From JBEKTY01 sp049515555 (GTDB lineage: Bacteria; Planctomycetota; Planctomycetia; Pirellulales; Thermoguttaceae), in assembly GCA_049515555.1 (NCBI GenBank), contig JBEKTY010000264.1, positions 1 to 7,842 on the forward strand: DNA of 7,842 nucleotides. Reading direction: 5' to 3'. The notes under the pieces are model-generated. The model ran no database searches, had not been told where the DNA came from, and saw only the letters and a program-made list of their open reading frames with translations. Position numbers and translations under genes: made by a program. Below are positions 1 through 6,188 of this stretch, one piece after another. Every line of letters begins with the position of its first letter. The stretch's first letter is position 1.

Positions 1-410
1 GCCTCGGGCGACAATGTTCCCGCCGCAATTCGACTGCGAGGCACGTTGAGTGCCGATTGCGATTTATGAAGGACGGCATCGAGACATGCCTTGTCGCCAC
101 ACTCTCGAAGGTAAGCCAGCGTATAGGTCACGGCCGCATGAACTAGAAATGGTTCAAACACACCTATGGCAGTGTGACGGAACTTTTCCTCAAACTTGTT
201 GTAACGCAGCTCAAGCCTTTCTTCCTCCGTCTCTGCCGCTCCCTGTGTTACAGGGGCTTCGAGGAAAGCAAGGTACATCCATACGAGCATCCTGTCTCTC
301 TCAAACACGTCCAGGCTATCAAGCAGTCGAAACAGGTCATCGAGGCTGCTCCTGTCGGGGTGCGGAGCTAGGGTGACGTACTGAATGTGGTGTATCAAGA
401 AGTCGCTCAT
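1..410 (-). CDS. Unknown protein, C-terminus beyond left edge
   Basis: An uninterrupted minus-strand reading frame starts at the ATG at 408-410 and is still open at base 1, giving 136 codons. I do not recognise the family. The N-terminus begins MSDFLIHHIQYVTLAPHPD and is followed by acidic, leucine-rich helical stretches (SSLDDLFRLLDSLDVFERD), an aromatic segment (MLVWMYLAFLEAP), a charged EEERLELRYNKFEEKF helix and a moderately hydrophobic part (FEPFLVHAAVTYTLAYL). No signal peptide or clear membrane span is seen; a soluble, mostly helical protein is likely. The upstream membrane-protein gene stops at 421, only 10 bases before this start, or 4 bases before an alternative in-frame ATG at 414-416, so the two are probably co-translated. 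No strong Shine-Dalgarno sequence precedes either start. The plus strand of this stretch gives only arginine- and cysteine-rich nonsense peptides. That it is a gene is fairly sure; its function is unknown. Confidence 0.6.
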   Translation of the reverse strand, partial: MSDFLIHHIQYVTLAPHPDRSSLDDLFRLLDSLDVFERDRMLVWMYLAFLEAPVTQGAAETEEERLELRYNKFEEKFRHTAIGVFEPFLVHAAVTYTLAYLRECGDKACLDAVLHKSQSALNVPRSRIAAGTLSPE

Positions 411-420
411 GTGCATGCTT

Positions 421-660
421 CTAGCGATGGCCTATGCGTGGTTTCGCTGCCAAAGTCTTCCTACGGGCCGGTCGGCCGAAAGGCCAGAACCAATCGCCCG
501 CAAAGTCTTGCTCGAACAACGCACAGGCGGAAAGGCCGAAAACGATGCCCGTCGCTGTCAACACGAGTACATTCCCCGGGGCGATGATCATGGCAAACAC
601 TGCCCCCATCAGAAACCCCAGGACAGCAATAGTCACATGTCCGATGTAGTACCTATTCAT
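421..660 (-). CDS. Small two-helix membrane protein
   Basis: This 79-residue protein has two predicted membrane spans, about residues 6-27 (rich in V, L, G, M and A, ending FAMII) and 30-48 (NVLVLTATGIVFGLSACALF), separated by a short APG turn. A tryptophan/aromatic stretch (DWFWPFGRP) and a basic tail with several R and K residues follow, which by the positive-inside rule would lie in the cytoplasm. The ATG is preceded by AGGGAG at 668-673 with a 7-base spacer, a good ribosome-binding site that fixes the start. It sits 58 bases downstream of the FHA-domain gene and 4-10 bases upstream of the unknown left-edge gene, all on the same strand, so the three probably form one transcript. I do not recognise a family. 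It could be a membrane anchor or partner for the FHA protein, but that is inference from position alone. Confidence 0.6.
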   Translation of the reverse strand: MNRYYIGHVTIAVLGFLMGAVFAMIIAPGNVLVLTATGIVFGLSACALFEQDFAGDWFWPFGRPARRKTLAAKPRIGHR

Positions 661-718
661 TTGGGTTCTCCCTTTGCGACGAACTATCCTCAGTCGCCGC
701 TGGTTCTTCGAGCCATTC

Positions 719-1063
719 CTATGCCGGGTCCGACATCAGCGTCACTTCCGGTAGCGACGGCTTCGTCCTACGCTGCTCGCACTGCACCTCAAAACTGCTC
801 AACCCAACCGTCAGCCGATCTCCCGGTAACAATGGAGCCTGCGTGGCTTTCTGCCCATTAACATAGGTGCCGTGCTTGGAGCCCAAGTCACGTACAACCA
901 AAGTCCCGTCCAGATCGCTTAACTCGCAGTGGACCCGGCTCACCCAATGGTCATCGAGACGGACATCAGCCTGCTCATTTCTTCCCAAGACTGCGGGCAG
1001 TGTGTCTATCACGAGGTTACCTTTCGCCGCAAGAGGACCGACGGGAATCAATTCTGTTTTCAT
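719..1063 (-). CDS. FHA-domain protein
   Basis: The 114-residue product is essentially one forkhead-associated domain, a fold that binds phosphothreonine peptides in bacterial Ser/Thr-kinase signalling. The conserved features appear in order: GR at residues 27-28 (AVLGRNEQADVRL), SRVH at 42-45, and the SKHGTYVNG loop at 62-70, followed by the GD turn at 81-82 and a final beta strand (TVGLSSFEVQ). No other domain fits, so it acts as a stand-alone recognition module in the cytoplasm. I chose the ATG at 1061-1063 because the domain begins soon after it. The frame stays open up to an ATG at 1211-1213, which would add 50 residues (including MFTWISSTYHLIFALSGRIW) that do not look like FHA sequence. 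Neither start has a convincing Shine-Dalgarno sequence. A membrane-protein gene follows 58 bases downstream. No kinase or phosphatase gene is visible. The family is certain; the start is less so. Confidence 0.88.
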   Translation of the reverse strand: MKTELIPVGPLAAKGNLVIDTLPAVLGRNEQADVRLDDHWVSRVHCELSDLDGTLVVRDLGSKHGTYVNGQKATQAPLLPGDRLTVGLSSFEVQCEQRRTKPSLPEVTLMSDPA

Positions 1064-1318
1064 GACCAATAAAGCCTGCTTTGTGGATGGTAAGGGTAAC
1101 CCGTTTCCCAGAAACTTCTTCGTGGGTCGCCAAATGCGGCCCGAAAGAGCGAATATCAGGTGGTAAGTGCTTGAAATCCAGGTAAACATGCTGTCCTCCG
1201 CTGGCATTGCCAACAGGCAAAAGCTGGTCCCACGCTCGGTCTCCAGAACAAGAGCAACATCTCTCGCCTCATTCGAACAACGGTGGATGCCCCATCCGCA
1301 TCTCTTCGCCGGACGCTC

Positions 1319-1534
1319 TTACGCTTCCTCTTGCCGCCAGATGTACTTACCGACCGCCCCCTGGCAAACTGCGGGAGTTCGGCGTAGCTGCCATGAGACA
1401 TGCTCCGCCTGATCGTGGCTGAGTACGCCTTCTGGCTTACAATCGTAGTCGGAAGGATGACTGGCGGGCACTGTTCGGAACGTGATTGCGCCCTTCCGGG
1501 CGAAATCACGATAAAGCCCAACCGAGAAGCTCAT
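1319..1534 (-). CDS. Small hypothetical protein
   Basis: This is a 71-codon frame beginning MSFSVGLYRDFARKGAITF and ending GAVGKYIWRQEEA, of mixed composition without low-complexity bias. The ATG at 1532-1534 is preceded by a GGGGGA tract about 5 bases upstream, a plausible ribosome-binding site; the frame stays open a little further to a TTG at 1574-1576. It lies on the same strand as, and 255 bases upstream of, the FHA gene. No signal peptide, membrane span or known motif is visible, and I do not recognise it. It could be a small real protein, a remnant of a longer decayed gene, or chance. The 1064-1318 stretch between it and the FHA gene holds only overlapping weak frames and nothing I can name. 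Confidence 0.4.
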   Translation of the reverse strand: MSFSVGLYRDFARKGAITFRTVPASHPSDYDCKPEGVLSHDQAEHVSWQLRRTPAVCQGAVGKYIWRQEEA

Positions 1535-1630
1535 GGGTCCCCCATCTGGTGCCTGTGCCGCAGCCAAACGGCTCAACGGCGGGGGAAATACCCGAGCAAT
1601 AGGGCTATTCAGAGCGGTTACATTTAGATT

Positions 1631-1816
1631 CTACGCTCGCCCTGATGGATTACCATAACCCGAATGGCAACAACGCTGGGTCTTGTGAAGGTGATCCTGC
1701 CCGCTCTTCTCGCTGACTAGGGCTTCGACTTCATGCCGCGCCAGCCGAAACCACGGGTTGCCGTGCATGTTGCCTTCCCGGAACTGCAACTTGCCCGCAC
1801 GGATGGCTGTTGCGTC
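1631..1816 (-). pseudogene. Possible remnant of a DNA-binding (HTH) protein
   Basis: A 61-codon stop-free stretch between in-frame stops at 1817-1819 and 1631-1633 contains AIRAGKLQFREGN and, after an internal ATG at 1766-1768, NPWFRLARHEVEALVSEKS. The pattern of a 'R-A-G-K-L' recognition-helix end, then a strand and an 'R-x-E-V-E-A-L' helix, resembles the second half of excisionase/MerR-type helix-turn-helix domains. The first half, which should carry the main helix-turn-helix, is missing because of the stop upstream. No ribosome-binding site is obvious before the internal ATG. This is a suggestion from pattern only, and it could equally be chance. The remaining bases between 1535 and 1865, the spacer after the large HzsA-related gene, hold nothing else I can identify. 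Confidence 0.22.
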
Positions 1817-1865
1817 TTAGCAGGCAATCGTCTCCAGCCATTAGTCTCCACTCTGAGGTGACGCT

Positions 1866-4679
1866 TCACTTTGACCACGGATCAGGCCACGGGTACCACT
1901 CCCGCTGGGGCGGTCCGCCGGAAGCGGGACGCTGGTTGATCAGGCGGCCGTGATAGGGGGCGTTGGCGTCAATCCATGTGACCAAGGTCAGCCACTCGCT
2001 CCGCGTCAGACGGACGCCCTCGTGTCCCTTCAGGAGGAGTGTTGCCAGCCTCGACCGATGAGAACCGAACTGGAGCGGTGCCGTTACACCGCCGTCGCTG
2101 AATCGATCGGAGAGCGACACCAGGGGCTCGGGGCCGGTAACCGCGCGGCAAGCCCGCGCGTCGGACCAATGCTTGAACCCCAAAATGCTCAAATACGAGC
2201 CGCAATAGTCTTCGGTGGCCGGAAACAAGTACGTGGGTTCAGAACCGGGGACCGGGGTACCGGCGAAATTCCAGCCGCCCTTGGCGTCTTGGTCGTTGTG
2301 GCATTTCAGGCAGTGCCGGTCGAGAATCGGTTGGGTCAAGGTCTTGTAGTCCAACGGCATCGCCGGTTCCCACGGCGGCGGATCGGGAAATCGCGGCGGG
2401 TGCCGGGCGGCCAGCGACACGCTCCACTGCAGGTTCACCTGCGCCGCCGAATTGCGGCTCTCGTGGCAGCCGTTGCAGCCGCGCAATTCGCCCGGCTGGA
2501 ACGAGACGCTGCTTCGCATGCGGCGGAGTTCCATGAAGTTCTCGTCCAGGGCCTGGAAGTAGAGCGACGCGCGCTCCACGGTCGGCACGTTGAAGTAGGC
2601 CGAACCGTCCGCCTCGAGCGGAACCGTGCCGATCACGCGCACCGAGGACCAGCGGCTGACGCCAACCGCGTGCGGTCCCCACATCGTTCCCCATGCGTAG
2701 GCGTGAGAGCCGGCCTGAGGATCCAGCGGCCACGGCAACTCCTGCGCGATACGGACGTACTTGACCGTGCCGCGGCCAACGCCATCCAAGCCATCATAGA
2801 CGTTGGCGAGATAGCACGTGGCGTAGTTCTTCGTCTGGTCCGTCGCTTCCGGAAATGTCGGCGGCACGGCACGCTTGCGCACAGGGACCGGGGAAACACA
2901 CGAGAGCAGGGGATCGCGGTACACCAACTCCTTGTCGCCGTAGACGTCGATCAGATAGATGGCAAAGGCATTGGAATCAGCCCCGCCCCAACTGGTGGTG
3001 TTCGGTGAGGCATAGGCATACGCGACCAAGAAACACTTCTCCGACAGGGCGAAGGGGGTTTGATAGAAGCCGCCCGGGCTCGGCACGCCGCCGCCGCTGA
3101 CCCGCGTCCGCCATGCCTTCGGGCCGCGCCACACGGGCGACTGGGCCTCTTGCGGCTCGCAGCCGGGCGTGAGGAGGCGGATCGCCGTGTCGCTGTTTAT
3201 CCCTGCCTCCGGGTCAATGAGCACGACCGGACCGTAGGCAAAGGTGTGGTGGCCCGAGGCGATGGCCACCAACTTGCCGCTGCCGGGAACCGAGCGCGCA
3301 TAGCGCAACGAGATCGGGTCGCCCAAGTGCTGCTTGAACAGGGCGTCGGACATCGTGCCGTCGGGCCGGACCGTCCAGACAGAATGCACGTCCCAAAAGT
3401 GCCGCTCTTGGTATTCCCAGCGGGTATAGGCGATCAGGCCGTTGTCCAGGCAGTGCGGATAGCGGTCGATATCCTTCTGGTTCGTCAGCCGGTGGAGTCC
3501 CCGGCCGTCGGCCGAGATGCGATACAAGTTGCAGTTCGAGAGTTCCGAGGCCCCGCCCTGCGGGTGCGTCGCATAACCGCACTCGACTCCCTGCCCGCAA
3601 CGGTCGGAGGAGAACACGATGTCGCCCGCGGGCGTGTACGTCGGCTCGGTATCGGACCAGTAAGGATCGCCAGTGAGTTGCCGCAGGCCGGGGCCGTCCA
3701 GGCGGACTTCATAGAGGTGGATCGGTTCTTCCGTGGCGCGGAACTCGTGGGCACGGTAGAACGCAGGGCCGCGGTCGATGCGCGTCTTGGGCGGCCAGTT
3801 CTTCTGCCGCGCGTGGGCGACGACAATACGATCGGCGTTCCAATGCAGATCAAAGCTGTCCACGTGGCCCGGCCCAAGCCGGCCGCCGATCACCGGCCGC
3901 ACGCTCGCCTTGTCCGAGAGGCCGGAAAGGACGCAAACGTCCCCGCCCGGCTTGTGCTTCCAGGCGACCTGCGAGCCCGTGATGTTGGGATTGGTATGCT
4001 CTGCGTAGTAGGTCAAGATGATGATTTGTGGACAATCGGCAGCCACTGCGGCCAAGACGATCGGCCGCAGCGCCCGTCGGGCCTCGATCCACAGGGCACG
4101 CTCGGCGGCCGGATCTTTCGGCGAGAGTCCCCGGCGCGCGGCCAGTTTGCGGCGGACTTCTCGTAAGGCGTCCTGCGACTTGTGTGCGAGTCCGGCCGCG
4201 TCTGGCCCGACGACCGCTTCGGCCCGCCGCACCATGACCTCGACCGACTCCAGGAGCTGCTTGGCATCGCGATGGATGCCCAAGGCGACGGCCTGCCGCG
4301 CCCAATCCAATTCGATCAGCGACTCGCGCGGGACGGCCGTCCATGCCCGATACCACGCAGGTGAGTTCTCCCTGGGCCAAGCCACCTCGTAGCCGTTATT
4401 GTCCCGGCCAACCTTCGTGGCGATGGCCCATTCTGCCAACGCACGCGTAAACGGATCGGCCTCGTTCAGCAGCGCGGCGGCCCGGGCGAGCTGTTCGGGC
4501 GTCAGCCGGTTCTGCTCTGCGGCCTGCTTCAGTCCTTCGGCCGCTCGCAGGCACGTCTCGGGATCGTCTCCTGCGGCAACATCGGTTGCGCACAATGCGC
4601 AACACGAAGCCACGGCGGCCAGCGCAGTGCGCAGCAAGACGGATCTTGTCGCCTTGACAATCTCTTGTGCAGGGGTCAT
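1866..4679 (-). CDS. HzsA-related exported diheme protein
   Basis: The 937-residue protein resembles the alpha subunit of hydrazine synthase and its many planctomycete relatives. The N-terminus is a signal peptide: basic residues, then LLRTALAAVA and a Cys/Ala-rich stretch. VASC (residues 23-26) also fits a lipobox, so it may be a lipoprotein. A helical region to about residue 210 precedes a beta-propeller-like middle (about 250-620) with TolB/PD40-type blades, for example DTEPTYTPAGDIVFSSDR and the later DNGLIAYTRW. Two c-type haem sites follow: CNGCH at 735-739 and CLKCH at 790-794, the latter in the family-typical setting PILDRHCLKCH. It ends with LVTWIDANAPYHG, as common in planctomycete cytochromes. 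The start is the ATG with GGGAG upstream; a TTG seven codons earlier lacks such a site. Hydrazine chemistry is not implied, since no HzsB or HzsC partner is nearby. Likely a periplasmic redox protein; substrate unknown. It appears to be a single transcription unit after a 440-base spacer. Confidence 0.88.
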   Translation of the reverse strand: MTPAQEIVKATRSVLLRTALAAVASCCALCATDVAAGDDPETCLRAAEGLKQAAEQNRLTPEQLARAAALLNEADPFTRALAEWAIATKVGRDNNGYEVAWPRENSPAWYRAWTAVPRESLIELDWARQAVALGIHRDAKQLLESVEVMVRRAEAVVGPDAAGLAHKSQDALREVRRKLAARRGLSPKDPAAERALWIEARRALRPIVLAAVAADCPQIIILTYYAEHTNPNITGSQVAWKHKPGGDVCVLSGLSDKASVRPVIGGRLGPGHVDSFDLHWNADRIVVAHARQKNWPPKTRIDRGPAFYRAHEFRATEEPIHLYEVRLDGPGLRQLTGDPYWSDTEPTYTPAGDIVFSSDRCGQGVECGYATHPQGGASELSNCNLYRISADGRGLHRLTNQKDIDRYPHCLDNGLIAYTRWEYQERHFWDVHSVWTVRPDGTMSDALFKQHLGDPISLRYARSVPGSGKLVAIASGHHTFAYGPVVLIDPEAGINSDTAIRLLTPGCEPQEAQSPVWRGPKAWRTRVSGGGVPSPGGFYQTPFALSEKCFLVAYAYASPNTTSWGGADSNAFAIYLIDVYGDKELVYRDPLLSCVSPVPVRKRAVPPTFPEATDQTKNYATCYLANVYDGLDGVGRGTVKYVRIAQELPWPLDPQAGSHAYAWGTMWGPHAVGVSRWSSVRVIGTVPLEADGSAYFNVPTVERASLYFQALDENFMELRRMRSSVSFQPGELRGCNGCHESRNSAAQVNLQWSVSLAARHPPRFPDPPPWEPAMPLDYKTLTQPILDRHCLKCHNDQDAKGGWNFAGTPVPGSEPTYLFPATEDYCGSYLSILGFKHWSDARACRAVTGPEPLVSLSDRFSDGGVTAPLQFGSHRSRLATLLLKGHEGVRLTRSEWLTLVTWIDANAPYHGRLINQRPASGGPPQREWYPWPDPWSK

Positions 4680-4685
4680 AGCACG

Positions 4686-4690
4686 CTCCC
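4686..4690 (-). promoter_or_regulatory. Ribosome-binding site that sets the HzsA-related start
   Basis: The minus strand reads GGGAG here, 6 bases before the ATG at 4677-4679. This favours that ATG over the upstream in-frame TTG at 4698-4700, for which the site would lie inside the coding sequence. Confidence 0.6.
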
Positions 4691-5120
4691 ATTCCAACAA
4701 AAACCTGCGTCTGCTATTCGCCGATGCACGGGGAAGCCGCGAAAAGGGCGCGAATAGGTCCGGCGGCCCCTAGACCGACATTTCCCATTTGCAGCGGGCC
4801 TGGAGCCGATCCAGGCTCGTTCGTCCGGCCATTTTACCATAGCGCCCCCTCCGTCTCTATCGCCCAGGTGGATTTTCTCTGCTTGGCTAGCCGCTCTGCG
4901 GCGACCGCGCAGACACTGGCGATTCTATAGCGCTTACGAATAATCGCACTTGTCCTCGACGAAAGCATCATGGTCGAGAGTCCCGTTTCCTCGCCACCAA
5001 GGCCGTGGATCCTTTTTCTCGTGCAGAAGATGGTGGGCGAAAAACTGTGGCAGAAAGCTGGGTGTTGCCCGCACTACGGGGAAGCAAGATCACACACTTG
5101 CGGATGATCCGCTTGGACGC
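4691..5120. other. Intergenic spacer upstream of HzsA-related gene
   Basis: About 430 bases separate the large gene from the acetyltransferase gene. The open frames on both strands have poor, arginine/serine-rich composition and no recognisable motif, so I see no gene. The promoter of the large gene should lie here; TAAAAT on the minus strand near 4836-4841 is a possible -10 element but no good -35 partner is visible. A perfect small hairpin (4798-4816) is noted separately. Confidence 0.45.
4798..4816. repeat. Small perfect inverted repeat in leader region
   Basis: GCCTGGA and TCCAGGC form a perfect 7-bp stem around the 5-base loop GCCGA. It lies about 120 bases upstream of the start codon of the HzsA-related gene. 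There is no T-run on either side, so it is not a classical terminator; it could be a leader hairpin or a protein-binding palindrome, or chance. Confidence 0.3.
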
Positions 5121-5549
5121 TCAGCGGTCATCGATCTCCCTGGACATGACCTTCAGGTCAGTGCGATCCGTCCAACCGAGTTTCTGACAGAACCATTGGG
5201 CATCACGATTCGCCTGGTACACCCACACATGACACTTCTGTATGCCAACCTGGGCCAGCCGGGATAGGCACTCCCGTACCAGCGCTGCCCCGATCCCCTG
5301 ATGGCGATGCTCGGGAAGGACGGCCAGATGATGCAGGTAGCCCCGCCGCCCATCGTGCCCACCGAGGATGGCGCCGACGATCCGGCCATCCTGCCGGGCG
5401 ACAAGGCTCAGGCCGGGGTTCCGTGTCAAATATGCTTGGACGCCTTCCGTTGAGTCGGAATCGGTCAGACCGACTCCCTCGGCGTTCTGCCAGAGGCGAA
5501 AGACCTCGTCATAGTCCCTGGCAGCCATTTCCGCAATCTGGATGTTCAT
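5121..5549 (-). CDS. GNAT-family N-acetyltransferase
   Basis: The 142-residue product is a complete single-domain GNAT protein, the usual length for the family. These enzymes move an acetyl group from acetyl-CoA to an amine. The acetyl-CoA-binding motif A is clear: LHHLAVLPEHRHQGIGAALV at residues 72-91, with the R/Q-x-x-G-x-G core at Q84-G85-I86-G87. The preceding beta strands (LSLVARQDGRIVGAILGGHD) and the final FCQKLGWTDRTDLKVMSREI, with the late 'L-G-W' turn, are typical. The N-terminal 'DYDEVFRLWQNAEGVGL' and the 'GGHDGRRGYLHHLAV' segment resemble the YpeA-like branch, whose substrates are largely unknown. The ATG is preceded by GGGG with a 6-base spacer. It stands alone on the minus strand, downstream of the intron remnant and upstream of the long spacer before the HzsA-related gene. 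The family is certain; the substrate (small-molecule amine or protein N-terminus) cannot be told. Confidence 0.92.
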   Translation of the reverse strand: MNIQIAEMAARDYDEVFRLWQNAEGVGLTDSDSTEGVQAYLTRNPGLSLVARQDGRIVGAILGGHDGRRGYLHHLAVLPEHRHQGIGAALVRECLSRLAQVGIQKCHVWVYQANRDAQWFCQKLGWTDRTDLKVMSREIDDR

Positions 5550-5819
5550 GCCTCGCCCCGATATCTATGCTGCGATAAACTCTCGTCGAACAAACTCACT
5601 CCTTGCGGCCGACTACGATGCGGAGGGGCTCGTAGTAGCGTGGAAACCGGGTAATGCCGGCGGAGCGAAGGGGCCTCACTTCGGGCGTGTTCACGGAAGG
5701 GACAAAGGGATTGCGATTGGCTTTGGCCTAGCAACACAATAGAACCCGAGCGTTCTGGAAGTAACTATACGGATGGGCGAAGATTGATGATCGTGTGCCC
5801 GTCGGTGAAGCCCGTCGGA

Positions 5820-5852
5820 GAGCCGGATGCGGGAAATCCGCCCGTCCGGTTC
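5820..5852 (+). ncRNA. Group II intron domain V hairpin
   Basis: GAGCCGGAT (5820-5828) pairs with GTCCGGTTC (5844-5852), including the conserved AGC triad with its G-U pair. A two-base bulge (CC, 5842-5843) separates this from the upper stem GCGGG/TCCGC (5829-5833 with 5837-5841) closed by AAA. Total length is 33 bases, one short of the usual 34, because the apical loop is AAA (or GAAAT if the G-U pair does not form) instead of a GNRA tetraloop on five pairs. This is the catalytic heart of the ribozyme and the most conserved part of any group II intron. Confidence 0.85.
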
Positions 5853-5855
5853 GAT

Positions 5856-5962
5856 GAGCGGGAGGTGGAAACGGAGCACGGCATGCGGCTATTGAGACAC
5901 AAATGGGGAAACCCTGACCCAGAATATGCCGAAGCCTACCCCACCGCGCCACCTCTCGACTC
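5856..5962 (+). ncRNA. Group II intron domain VI with bulged branch-point A
   Basis: Thirteen bases at 5856-5868 (GAGCGGGAGGTGG) pair with 5949-5962 (CCACCTCTCGACTC) over their full length. The single unpaired base is A5959 on the 3' strand, where group II introns carry the branch-point adenosine; one pair (G5861-T5956) is a wobble. The helix starts 3 bases after domain V and ends 3 bases before the likely 3' splice site, both normal distances. The distal part is about 80 bases, much longer than the usual small loop, and contains a GGG-GAAA-CCC mini-hairpin near 5905-5913. Confidence 0.8.
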
Positions 5963-5965
5963 TAC

Positions 5966-6080
5966 CATCAAATTGCTCAGTTGTGATGATGACCTTCTTC
6001 GATACCGCCGCCCCGGCTTCGGCGTCGATGCATCTCTTGAACCTAGTCATCCATCCGCCGAGTCTTTGAGCCTTTGCCAT
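5966..6080 (-). pseudogene. Small gene truncated by the intron remnant
   Basis: A minus-strand frame starts at the ATG at 6078-6080 with MAKAQRLGGWMTRFKR and continues through CIDAEAGAAVSKKVI to TTEQFD, where it meets the 3' end of the group II intron at about 5965. Beyond that point the frame runs through intron sequence to a stop at 5889-5891, adding an artificial tail. Thirty-eight native codons survive. The start is well supported by GGAGG 8 bases upstream; an in-frame GTG at 6105-6107 is the alternative. I do not recognise the family; the surviving part is basic and amphipathic, without a membrane span. It lies 108 bases downstream of the nuclease gene on the same strand and may have been part of that transcript. 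The lost C-terminal part is not evident left of the intron, so its original length is unknown. Confidence 0.5.
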
Positions 6081-6088
6081 CTTCTTCG

Positions 6089-6093
6089 CCTCC
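6089..6093 (-). promoter_or_regulatory. Strong ribosome-binding site of the truncated gene
   Basis: The minus strand reads GGAGG with an 8-base spacer to the ATG at 6078-6080. It is the best Shine-Dalgarno sequence in the window and argues that the short frame behind it was a real gene. Confidence 0.6.
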
Positions 6094-6188
6094 TCGTGTA
6101 AGTCCACCCATATTCGTTCAGTGGGTGTCCCTCCAACCGAATCCCCGATCTTCTGCCCAAGTCCCGTCGAATCTCTCGCCTGCTGGGA

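Larger units (their letters stand above)
5600..5965 (+). mobile_element. Group II intron remnant (3' end, no reverse transcriptase)
   Basis: The right part of this stretch is the 3' end of a group II intron: domain V at 5820-5852, a 3-base joiner, domain VI at 5856-5962 with a bulged branch-point A, and a probable 3' splice end ...TAC at 5963-5965. The left part, about 5600-5742, reads AEGLVVAWKPGNAGGAKGP in one frame and then meets a stop; this phrase is like sequence I associate with the beginning of intron-encoded proteins, but I recall it rather than having checked it. Fewer than 80 bases separate that stop from domain V, so the roughly 400-codon reverse transcriptase/maturase is missing. 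Domains I-III cannot be traced either, and the left boundary is uncertain. The element is therefore a deleted, presumably immobile copy. It lies antisense to the neighbouring genes and interrupts a small minus-strand gene at its right boundary. Confidence 0.7.

Noticed and set aside
50..376. Plus-strand 108-codon frame at the left edge
   Set aside because: The composition is poor and the minus strand of the same bases has a long, better-looking frame running off the edge.
1156..1521. Minus-strand 121-codon frame between the FHA gene and the HzsA-related gene
   Set aside because: It is arginine/serine-rich, overlaps a better 71-codon frame with a ribosome-binding site, and shows no motif.
1846..1862. 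Weak hairpin just after the HzsA-related gene as a terminator
   Set aside because: The stem has a mismatch and only six pairs, and no T-run follows on the minus strand.
1950..4166. Two long plus-strand open frames (352 and 368 codons) opposite the HzsA-related gene
   Set aside because: They are arginine/alanine-rich antisense shadows caused by GC-rich codons of the real gene and contain no recognisable domain.
5542..5742. Plus-strand 66-codon frame taken as a complete gene
   Set aside because: Its start overlaps the acetyltransferase start, and its second half fits the start of an intron-encoded protein, so I treat it as part of the intron remnant.
5784..6101. Plus-strand 105-codon frame reading VGEPDAGNPPVRFDEREVET
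   Set aside because: It runs through domains V and VI of the group II intron; such peptides are a known artefact of intron 3' ends, and the bases are explained by RNA pairing.
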